A program made the translations under genes and the position numbers. A DNA stretch of 64,000 nucleotides, from assembly GCF_026627925.1 (NCBI RefSeq), contig NZ_JAPNLE010000009.1:1054001-1118000 (forward strand). Reading direction: 5' to 3'. The notes under the pieces are model-generated. The model made no database searches, had not been told where the DNA came from, and saw only the letters and a list, made by a program, of their open reading frames with translations. The DNA is from Cupriavidus sp. D39 (GTDB lineage Bacteria > Pseudomonadota > Gammaproteobacteria > Burkholderiales > Burkholderiaceae). Below are positions 56,392 to 64,000 of the stretch, piece by piece (the first letter of the stretch is position 1; each line of letters opens with the position of its first letter).

Positions 56392-57723
56392 GTGACGCAA
56401 AGGATAACGCAAAGGAAGTCGCGCTCGCCGCAGCGTGCCCGTCCGGCACAAGGCGTTCTCGCGAGCGCCCATGTCCTCATGCACGGCCAGACCGTCGGTG
56501 CCGTCACTGAGTTCGATAACGGCCGGATTGGCTTCAACTATGACCCGGAGTACCTGGGCACCGGGGGACCGAGCATTTCCCCTGAGTTCCTGCCATCCCA
56601 GTCAGGCACGTTCGAGTTTCCCGAACTGCGGCGGGTCGACGCGTTTCTGGGTCTGCCCGGCGCCCTGGCGGACGCGCTGCCGGACACCTTCGGCAACCTG
56701 ATCATCAAGAAGTATTTCGAGGACCGAGGCGAGCCTGACAAGGCGATGAGCCCCGTGCAGCGCCTGCTCTATATCGGCGACCGCGCAATGGGGGCGCTCG
56801 AGTTCCGGCCCAGGATCGACCGGCGGGCGACGGCGGGCGAGAGCGAAGCCCTTGAGGTTGGCACGCTCGTGGAGGCCGCGCGCAAGCTCGTGGCCGGGGA
56901 ACAGGATGGCGCGATCCAGGAACTGATGCGGATTGGCGCAAGCGCCGGCGGCGCGCGGGCCAAGGCGCTGATTCTTTGGAACCGTCGGGATAAGCAGATC
57001 CGTTCCGCGTTCGTCAAACCGCGCAAGGGCGAGGAAAGCTGGCTGATCAAGTTCGGCGGCGTCGAGTCGGCCAACCCGAATGACCATCACGCCCAGCCTT
57101 TCAACCGAGTTGAATACACTTACGCTCTCCTGACGAAGGAACTCGACATCGACATGGCGCCGGTCGACTTCATCGAAGAGGACAACGGCCGCTTCCACTT
57201 CCTGACCAAGCGATTCGATCGCGGCGAAGGCGGTGGCCGAGTGCATATGCACAGCCTGGCCGGTCTCACGCACATCGACTACAACATCCCGCGCGCCTAC
57301 AGCTACGACCAGTACTTCCGCTGGATCCGGGCCTTCCAGATGCCCCATACAGCGATCGAGGAAGCCTACCGCCGAATGATCTTCAACGTAGTGGGACGCA
57401 ACCAGGACGACCATGTGAAGAACTTCGCTTTCCTGATGTCACCCACCGGCGAATGGAGCCTGTCACCCGTCTATGACCTGACGTTCTCCGCAGGCGCTGG
57501 TTACACGCTGCAGCACCAGATGACCATCGGCGGCAAGGCGGACAATTTCACCGTGGACGACCTGGTCGACTTCGGCAAGAAATTCGACGTGGCCAATCCC
57601 AAGGCCGTGATCGAGCGCACCGTCGATGTCTTCAGCGGCTGGGCGGCGCTGGGCCAACACTGGAAAGTAGCACCGAAGGAGATTGAGGCGCGCGCCGGGC
57701 GCCTGCGCCTGTTCAAACTCTGA
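56392..57723 (+). CDS. hipA: HipA-type serine/threonine kinase toxin
   Basis: A 443-residue HipA-family kinase. Marks are the N-subdomain (G-L-P-G-A-L-A-D-A-L-P-D near residue 87), a glycine-rich segment I-G-A-S-A-G-G-A-R-A-K-A near 182, the ATP lysine in W-L-I-K-F-G-G near 220, the catalytic R-N-Q-D-D-H-V-K-N-F near 340 and the metal aspartate in L-S-P-V-Y-D-L-T-F near 365. All kinase residues seem present. The start is GTG at 56392 (AAGGAG ten bases upstream); TTG at 56389 is possible. HipA of E. coli phosphorylates glutamyl-tRNA synthetase; the target here is unknown. Confidence 0.9.
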   Translation: MTQRITQRKSRSPQRARPAQGVLASAHVLMHGQTVGAVTEFDNGRIGFNYDPEYLGTGGPSISPEFLPSQSGTFEFPELRRVDAFLGLPGALADALPDTFGNLIIKKYFEDRGEPDKAMSPVQRLLYIGDRAMGALEFRPRIDRRATAGESEALEVGTLVEAARKLVAGEQDGAIQELMRIGASAGGARAKALILWNRRDKQIRSAFVKPRKGEESWLIKFGGVESANPNDHHAQPFNRVEYTYALLTKELDIDMAPVDFIEEDNGRFHFLTKRFDRGEGGGRVHMHSLAGLTHIDYNIPRAYSYDQYFRWIRAFQMPHTAIEEAYRRMIFNVVGRNQDDHVKNFAFLMSPTGEWSLSPVYDLTFSAGAGYTLQHQMTIGGKADNFTVDDLVDFGKKFDVANPKAVIERTVDVFSGWAALGQHWKVAPKEIEARAGRLRLFKL

Positions 57724-57737
57724 GCGCTCGGCTTCTT

Positions 57738-57757
57738 CTCCCGCCTGAAAGGCCGGA
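57738..57757 (-). other. TnpB-transposon right-end hairpin
   Basis: On the minus strand the sequence after the TnpB remnant stop reads CTCCGGCCTTTCAGGCGGGAG, an imperfect hairpin typical of the 3' end of IS200/IS605-type elements and of the guide-RNA scaffold of TnpB. It also lies just after the hipA stop and could end that transcript. Confidence 0.5.
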
Positions 57758-57762
57758 GATTC

Positions 57763-57903
57763 CTACTGCACTACCCGATGTCTCGACAGGCAAATTGGGC
57801 GTGCCCCGCCTAAAATATTGATCGCGCCGACCACGTCGGCGTGCCCCTCGACGCAGCACTCCACGCACATGCAGCGCTTGTGTGCCGCGATTCTCGCCGT
57901 TCT
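57763..57903 (-). pseudogene. TnpB/OrfB C-terminal remnant
   Basis: Forty-six codons read H-K-R-C-M-C-V-E-C-C, then G-H-A-D-V-V-G-A-I-N-I-L, the zinc-finger and final aspartate region of IS200/IS605-family TnpB nucleases. The rest of the protein is absent: the frame starts abruptly next to the glutathione transferase gene. The element was probably cut down to its right end. Confidence 0.7.
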
Positions 57904-57927
57904 TTGCCTGGCAGGTATCCTGGCCGC

Positions 57928-58581
57928 TCAGAACTCCATATCCAGCTCGTCGATCTCTTCGGGCTCCCGCCCTGCCGCCTCCATCCATTCCAGCATCTCC
58001 GGCAACGCCATGATCGTGCGGCAATAGCCTTCCGATACCACATCAAGCTTGACCTCGTAGGTGCGAAACCGGGTGACGACTGGCGCATACATGGCATCGG
58101 CCATGGTGCGCGCTCCGAACAGATAGGGCCCGCCATAAGCCGACAGGCATTCGCGCCAGATGGCGGTGATCCGATCGATATCGCTCTGGGCGCGCGACCA
58201 GACCTTGAAACCGGAGCGGTGGACACGCAGGTTCATCGGCAAGGCTGCGCGCATGGCGCTGAATCCCGAATGCATTTCGCCGCAAATCGCCCGGCAGTGA
58301 GCTCGGGCAATGCGGTCCTCGGGCAAAAGCCGAGCCTCCGGCCGCACTTCGTTCAGATACTCGGCAATGGCCAGGGTATCCCAGATCGTGACACCCTCGT
58401 GTTCCAGTCGCGGCACAAGGGTCGAGGGCGACAGCAGCAAGAGTTCCGCGCGGCTGGCCGCGTCCGTCACCGGCACCAGGATCTCCTCAAAATCCATCCC
58501 GCTGAATTTCGCCAGCAGCCAGCCGCGCAGCGACCACGCGCCATAGTTCCTGCTGTTGATGGTCAGGGTTGTCCTTGACAT
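57928..58581 (-). CDS. glutathione S-transferase family protein
   Basis: A 217-residue protein. The N-terminal thioredoxin-like domain includes N-Y-G-A-W-S-L-R-G near residue 12, where the catalytic Tyr/Ser/Cys is expected, S-T-L-V-P-R-L near 53 with the cis-proline, and W-D-T-L-A-I-A-E-Y-L near 67. An all-helical C-terminal domain follows, with T-M-A-D-A-M-Y-A-P near 160. It is a single gene with no operon partner; its 3' end lies 24 bp from TnpB debris. Role unknown, probably detoxification or reductive conjugation. Confidence 0.9.
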   Translation of the reverse strand: MSRTTLTINSRNYGAWSLRGWLLAKFSGMDFEEILVPVTDAASRAELLLLSPSTLVPRLEHEGVTIWDTLAIAEYLNEVRPEARLLPEDRIARAHCRAICGEMHSGFSAMRAALPMNLRVHRSGFKVWSRAQSDIDRITAIWRECLSAYGGPYLFGARTMADAMYAPVVTRFRTYEVKLDVVSEGYCRTIMALPEMLEWMEAAGREPEEIDELDMEF

Positions 58582-58691
58582 GGCGAACTCTGAGATATAA
58601 AGGAGTGACTTAGTAATATCGACGCAACGTCATGCGTATCGCAGCGGCGTATCGCAGCGTGGCTGCCGATGTGCGTTTTGTGAGTCACCCC

Positions 58692-59970
58692 ATGATTTAC
58701 CAGGCGTACCAGATGCTGGCCGACCTGATAGCTCCACTGCAGTCGGCGACCGACGATGCAGCCGCGTCCTGCGCTGCGTCGCCAATGCTTGCGTCCGGGC
58801 CCGCATTCGCGCGGGAGTGGTGCGCGCTCCTGGAATGGAGTTCGCTAGTGCGCCTGCGCCACGAGCGCCCCCTTTTGACATCCCCGCGGTCCGAGGTAAC
58901 GGTGCCAGCGGTGCCAGCGGTGCCAGCGGTGACAGGGTTGCGGTGAGCGAAGAGGTGGTGCTCGCCACGCCGTTTTGCTCCCTTTGCATTTTAGGCGGGA
59001 CATCACGCCCGGACAACCACGTGTGCTGCTGATCGCGCCTCTGGCGGGCCATTTCGCCAGTTTGCTGCGCGCCACGACAGCCACAATGCTGGCAGACCAC
59101 GATGTCTATCTCACCGACTGGCATAACGCGCGCGACATTCCGTTGTCCTGCGGGTCCTTCGGCTTTGACGAGTTCGTCGCCCAGTTGATCAGCTTGCTCG
59201 GCTGGCTCGGCCCAGGAACGCACGTAGTGGCGGTCTGCCAGCCGGCGGTGGCCACCCTGGCCGCCGTCGCGCTGATGGCCGAAGACCGCGATCCTGCGCT
59301 ACCGCGCAGCATGACGCTGATGGCCGGGCCGATCGACACGCGCATCAATCCGACCCGCATCAATGAACTGGCGGTACGCACCCCGCTCGCGTGGTTCGAG
59401 GCCAACCTGATCGACACCGTGCCGGCACGCTTCGAGGGAGCGATGCGGCGTGTCTACCCCGGCTTCGTGCAGGTGTGCGCCTTCCTGTCCATGAACCTGG
59501 ATCGGCATATTGCCTCGCTGATCCAGGCTTACCAGTACAAGCTGGATGGCGAGACGGCCAAGGCCGAGGCGATCCGGGCCTTCTACACCGACTATTTTTC
59601 GACGATGGACCTGCCGGCCGAGTTTTATCTCGAGACCGTGAGCCGGGTGTTCCAGCAGCATGCCCTGCCGCGAGGCTGTTTGACGGTCGCTGGGCGGCCC
59701 GTGGACCTGCGCGCCATCCGCCACACGGCGCTGCTGACGGTCGAGGGGGAAAACGACGATATCTGCGCGGTTGGGCAGACCGAGGCGGCGCAGGAGTTGT
59801 GCAGCGCGTTACGGCCCAACCTGAAATCCCACTATGTCCAGACTGGCGTCGGGCACTACGGCGTGTTCGCCGGCCGGCGCTGGGCGACGCAGATCTATCC
59901 ACTGCTGCGCAAGCTCATCCACGAAACGGAACAGCGCTGCGTGGAGGCCGCCCAGCCGGTGCACGGCTGA
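58692..59970 (+). pseudogene. phaZ: intracellular PHB depolymerase, two frameshifts
   Basis: Corrected for two bases it is about 426 residues. It starts M-I-Y-Q-A-Y-Q-M-L-A-D and has P-R-V-L-L-I-A-P-L-A-G-H-F, D-V-Y-L-T-D-W-H-N-A-R, then V-V-A-V-C-Q-P-A, where the cysteine takes the nucleophile place typical of PhaZ of this family, and G-V-G-H-Y-G-V-F near the end. Frame breaks lie near 58867 (one C short: E-R-P-P-F-D-I) and near 58991 (one T short: C-S-L-L-H-F-R-R-D). The enzyme mobilises stored polyhydroxybutyrate. It is convergent with a phasin gene. Confidence 0.85.
58901..58927 (+). repeat. three 9-bp units inside phaZ
   Basis: GGTGCCAGC is repeated three times without spacer, followed by a degenerate GGTGACAGG. 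In frame it encodes G-A-S-G-A-S-G-A-S in the poorly conserved linker of the depolymerase, so copy number can vary without breaking the frame. Confidence 0.75.
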
Positions 59971-60170
59971 TGGCGCTCTCGAGAGGCCCGCCCTTCCCGT
60001 CCCACATCAGAGAAGCACCAGCCCACGCATGCCACTTGCCTGCAATTGCCTGCAATTCCCCGCCGGGCCGACCGTCCAATACGCGTTCGAGGCTGGGCAA
60101 GGAAAGCAGGCGCCACCTGCCCCGCATCGCACGGGCGCAGATCAGCCGCTGCGGGTGGCTTGCTTCTCGG

Positions 60171-60739
60171 TCAAGCCTTGGCGGTGCGCGACGCGTGCTC
60201 GACGATCTGCTTAGCCGTTTTGGATGCCGTGTGGCTCGCAGTGCTGAAGTTCTGCTCTGCGGCCTCGACCGCTTGCTTCGCGGTTTGGTACATCGACTCA
60301 CACAATTTATTGGTTGCGGCGATCACCGCGGTGAGGGTGCCCACTGCGCCTTCCGAACCGGCCGGGGCGCTGCTGGCGAGAGCATCGACCAACTCCTGCA
60401 TGCGGCGCGTGTACGCTTCGAACTGCGCCTCGCTCACCTTGGTGAACTCGGCCTGGGTGGCCGCCCCGATCTCGCCAAGGCGTTGGCTGTAGGAGAGCAC
60501 CTTCTCGCCGACGGGCTTCATCAGGCCGGCCTGCAGCGCGAGCCACTCCTGCGGGCCCTTGGCGGACAACGCCATCTGCAAGTTCTCCTGCGCCTCTACG
60601 ATCGTCGACTTCATGACTTGCAGATTCAGCTCAACCAGTCTCTCGAAGCCATCGAAGGCCTTGTTCACCAGGCCGAACATCACAGCGACGTTGGCCTGCT
60701 GTGTGGCGGTGAATTGTTCGGGGGAGATGGGTTCATCAT
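60171..60739 (-). pseudogene. phaP: phasin, one frameshift at the N-terminus
   Basis: About 189 residues once corrected. The body reads S-P-E-Q-F-T-A-T-Q-Q-A-N, V-E-L-N-L-Q-V-M-K, and P-V-G-E-K-V-L-S-Y-S-Q-R, the helical repeats of the granule-coating phasin family. The ATG at 60739 has AGGAG at ideal spacing, but it leads into another frame; one extra C in the C run near 60728 links M-M-N-P to I-S-P-E-Q-F. It covers PHB granules, as expected beside a depolymerase gene. Confidence 0.85.
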
Positions 60740-61102
60740 GCACTCCTGAAATTGGCCGGGTGCGCGGCACCTGCCGTCGGACGGCCATGCTTGTGCGATT
60801 GCCAAGGCTCGAGATCAGCGTGAACGAGTGACGTGAGATCCCGGACGTTCTCGACAAGGAGGGGAATTGCCAGTTCATGGCGGACCCGATCCATTCAATA
60901 TCGCCCCACCCGTATTTGCAAGGCTAGGCATGCGTTTTTTTGAGCGCTTTCGCGCCTGATACCTGCAGCGCATACGCAGCCACCTACATATTGAGGACGA
61001 TGCGTGGCACCAGGGCACGCAGGAGCGCCACCGGCTGGGCTGGAGCACGAAGCATGGGCGATCACTTGCGCATCGAGGCGTGGCGCTGGAAGGCTGGCGT
61101 TA
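60740..61102. other. gene-free stretch before the IS630 element
   Basis: About 360 bp with no supported gene. Its first part should hold the phasin promoter. The last part near 61000-61090 reads as ordinary GC-rich DNA; open frames here are short and unrecognised. Confidence 0.5.
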
Positions 61103-62214
61103 AACATGACGACATAAGTATTGCAGCATGTATGATTGCGTGGTTACTCTAATGGAGAGGCAGCCATGCGCAGACTCGAGATTGCAGACGCACAGATCAT
61201 GCAGTTGGCGATTCGACAGGAGATCGAGCGAAGCGAGGAGTCGCGGTATGACCACCGCCTGCACGGGGTGCTGCTGGTCAGCATCGGTTACTCGTGCACT
61301 GAAGTGGGCCAGATGTTCGGTCAAGCGGCCACGACAGTTCAGCGATGGGTCCGACGTTTCGAGCGGGGCGGTTTCGACGGATTGCGGGAAGGTGAACGGC
61401 CCGGTCGCCCGCGTGCGTTGAATGACTCGCAATGGCGTCGCATCGAGGCGGATCTGCGCAAGACACCACGCGACTTCGGATTTGAAGCGGGCCTGTGGGA
61501 TGGGCCCGTTCTATCGGAGCACTTGCGTCAGCGCTATGGCATCAAGCTGGGCGTGCGGCAGTGCCAGAGGCTGTTTCGCCAGATGGGTTTCCGGCTGCGC
61601 AAGCCGCGCCCGCAGGTCGCCCAGTCTGATCCTGTTCGCGTTGCGGCGGTAAAAAAACTGCGGCGACTGGCAAAGCGCGACGACATTGAGTTATGGAGCC
61701 TGGACGAATGCCATTTCCAGCAACACGGATCGCGCTGTCGCATGTGGGTGGCCCCGGAAATCCGCGATCCGGTGTTGATGCATGCGCCGACGCGAAAGTC
61801 GGTGGCATGTTTTGGCGCCGTCAGTCTGAGCACGGGTCGCTTCATCTGGCAGGTATGCCCTGTCTTCAACGCAGAAACGTTTGCATCCTTTCTTCGCCAA
61901 CTACTGCGCCATCGACGTCGCGGCAAGCGCATCGTCGTGGTCCTGGACAACGCCAAGTACCACCATGCCGTTCTGCTCAAACCGTTACTGCACAAATACA
62001 GGCGGCACATGACGTTGTTGTTCCTGCCACCATACAGCCCGCAACTGGCGCCTATCGAACGCGTATGGAAACTGACACGGCGCCTGGGGTTACATAACCG
62101 GTACTTCGCCACCCTCGTAGAAGTTCTCTCGGCAGTCGACGCCTGCTTCCAGCAATGGAAGAGACCAAACGAGGTACTACGACGACTATGCTGCATTATT
62201 TAAGACGTTGTGTT
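61103..62214 (+). mobile_element. complete IS630-family element, 1,112 bp
   Basis: The left end starts AACATGACGACATAAG and the right end, inverted, reads AACACAACGTCTTAAA; imperfect repeats continue to T-G-C-A-G-C-A-T for about 30 bp. TA flanks both ends (61101-61102 and 62215-62216), the target duplication of this family. It contains one intact transposase gene. Confidence 0.85.
61166..62203 (+). CDS. IS630-family transposase
   Basis: A 345-residue transposase. The N-terminal helix-turn-helix pair spans residues 10-110 (Y-S-C-T-E-V-G-Q-M-F-G, W-V-R-R-F-E-R-G-G-F-D-G-L). The DDE domain has W-S-L-D-E-C-H near 180, V-V-V-L-D-N-A-K-Y-H-H near 270 and the glutamate in P-P-Y-S-P-Q-L-A-P-I-E-R near 305. 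All three catalytic acids are present, so it could be active. Confidence 0.93.
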   Translation: MRRLEIADAQIMQLAIRQEIERSEESRYDHRLHGVLLVSIGYSCTEVGQMFGQAATTVQRWVRRFERGGFDGLREGERPGRPRALNDSQWRRIEADLRKTPRDFGFEAGLWDGPVLSEHLRQRYGIKLGVRQCQRLFRQMGFRLRKPRPQVAQSDPVRVAAVKKLRRLAKRDDIELWSLDECHFQQHGSRCRMWVAPEIRDPVLMHAPTRKSVACFGAVSLSTGRFIWQVCPVFNAETFASFLRQLLRHRRRGKRIVVVLDNAKYHHAVLLKPLLHKYRRHMTLLFLPPYSPQLAPIERVWKLTRRLGLHNRYFATLVEVLSAVDACFQQWKRPNEVLRRLCCII

Positions 62215-62263
62215 TAGAAGGGTGGCGTTAAAATGTGCGCCGCCGAGAGACCTACAAACAAAA

Positions 62264-62848
62264 ATGAAAAAAGCGGGCCGCGTCAAATCCTGGCATGCCG
62301 ACAAGGGCTATGGGTTCATCGACATCCATGCCGACTTGAACGACATCTTCTTTCACATCACCGCGCTGCAGAGCCGTGCCGTCCAGCCCAAGCCTGGCGA
62401 CGGCGTGACGTTTGAACTGGGCAAGGGCAAGGACGGCCGCACGCAAGCTACCAGCGTCTCGATACTGGGCGCGCCGAAGGGGCAGAGCCAGGCGAGCCGG
62501 GCAACCCTGCTGCCTGCCTTCATGGCGGCAGTGGCGTTGATGGCCATTGCGGGCGGCGCCCTTTGGGGATACCTGCCACGATATGCCGGCCTCGTCAGCC
62601 TTGTGATGAGTGCCGTTGCGTTCCTTGCCTACGCGTTCGACAAGAACAGCGCCAAACGCAATGCATGGCGCACGCCCGAGGCCTGGCTGCACTTCCTGGC
62701 GCTGTGCGGCGGCTGGCCGGGCGCGCTTGCCGCGCAGCGCCTGCTGCGCCACAAGAATCGGAAGCAGCCGTTCCAGCTGGTCTTCTGGGGCACCGTTGTC
62801 TTGAACCTTGGCGCCCTCGTCATGTGGAAGACGTATTTGCCTGGCTGA
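62264..62848 (+). CDS. cold-shock domain/DUF1294 membrane protein
   Basis: A 194-residue fusion. Residues 1-65 form a cold-shock domain (G-R-V-K-S-W-H-A-D-K-G-Y-G-F-I with the RNA-binding aromatics, D-I-F-F-H near 27). Residues 80-194 are the DUF1294 membrane part: two N-terminal helices, then the motif A-F-D-K-N-S-A-K-R near 125 and G-G-W-P-G-A-L-A-A-Q near 152, then a last helix. Function is unknown; such proteins may sense or bind RNA at the membrane. The IS630 element sits 50 bp upstream, so its promoter may be altered. Confidence 0.88.
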   Translation: MKKAGRVKSWHADKGYGFIDIHADLNDIFFHITALQSRAVQPKPGDGVTFELGKGKDGRTQATSVSILGAPKGQSQASRATLLPAFMAAVALMAIAGGALWGYLPRYAGLVSLVMSAVAFLAYAFDKNSAKRNAWRTPEAWLHFLALCGGWPGALAAQRLLRHKNRKQPFQLVFWGTVVLNLGALVMWKTYLPG

Positions 62849-62855
62849 AACAACG

Positions 62856-62893
62856 AAGGGGGTTACGGCTTTTTACTTCGCCGTAACCCCCTT
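62856..62893. terminator. bidirectional terminator between the DUF1294 gene and rpoD
   Basis: AAGGGGGTTACGGC and GCCGTAACCCCCTT form a 14-base perfect stem over a ten-base T-rich loop. Both neighbouring genes end here from opposite directions. Confidence 0.85.
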
Positions 62894-62942
62894 TGCCTTG
62901 TCTTCGCCTGGCGCGGCCTGCGCGCCAGGACCAGAACCCTGC

Positions 62943-64000
<1,058 letters not shown>

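Noticed and set aside
61095..62230. TGGCGTTA on both sides of the IS630 element (61095-61102 and 62223-62230) as a larger target duplication
   Set aside because: The right copy lies 8 bp beyond the IS end, so it is not a target duplication; the TA pair fits the family. It is probably chance.

Overview
The window is about 64 kb of GC-rich (roughly 60-65% by eye) chromosomal DNA from a beta-proteobacterium, most likely Cupriavidus or a close Burkholderiaceae relative. The evidence is Bug/TctC-type solute receptors, FCD-type GntR regulators inside catabolic clusters, an intracellular PHB depolymerase with a phasin, a Gram-negative porin of the Neisseria/Burkholderia type, and an RpoD of beta-proteobacterial style at the right edge. 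Genus is an inference from protein character only. No rRNA, tRNA or CRISPR array was seen.

Region 1 (1-21.4 kb) is one large catabolic island with two divergent arms. The minus arm carries an ADP-forming acyl-CoA synthetase, two acyl-CoA dehydrogenases, a Bug receptor, a thiolase with its zinc-ribbon partner, a CoA transferase, a class III extradiol (LigB-type) dioxygenase and an RraA-type aldolase. The plus arm carries a GntR regulator, RidA, a LigJ-type amidohydrolase, two Rieske oxygenases around a second Bug receptor, their reductase, enoyl-CoA hydratase and 3-hydroxyacyl-CoA dehydrogenase, then a porin. A second, paralogous GntR gene closes the island. The set reads as uptake, CoA activation and side-chain beta-oxidation, ring hydroxylation, and 4,5-type ring cleavage of an unknown aromatic or alicyclic acid.

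Region 2 (21.5-25 kb) is a scrapyard: two tyrosine-recombinase remnants, an ISKra4-type transposase remnant, a truncated Ohr gene, a DipZ-like C-terminus, plus an intact alpha/beta hydrolase and a small periplasmic protein. Region 3 (25-37 kb) holds a 5-oxoprolinase, an MFS carrier and a D-glutamate-cyclase-family protein facing a LysR regulator (a plausible 5-oxoproline/D-glutamate module), then a host-attachment-type protein, a VOC protein, a beta-propeller lipoprotein and an OFA-family (oxalate/formate type) carrier. Region 4 (37-49.5 kb) is a minus-strand run of ThDP enzyme, two formyl-CoA-transferase-like enzymes, PAS protein, FAH-family enzyme and PntAB, with a GntR regulator and a ketopantoate-reductase-like gene; two control regions share a 19-bp palindromic site. 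It fits oxalate or 2-hydroxyacid/formyl-CoA metabolism.

Region 5 (49.5-64 kb) is mosaic: IS6-family fragments, a large adenylate-cyclase/AAA-ATPase regulator broken by an IS3-type element, an IS21-like end, a HipBA toxin-antitoxin pair, the 3' end of a TnpB-type transposon, a glutathione transferase, PHB depolymerase and phasin, a complete IS630 element, a cold-shock/DUF1294 membrane protein and the 3' part of rpoD.

A striking global feature is about fourteen single-base reading-frame breaks in otherwise full-length, well-conserved genes, many of them one base short in a G, C, T or A run. These look like uncorrected sequence errors more than biology, and are kept apart here from true remnants.
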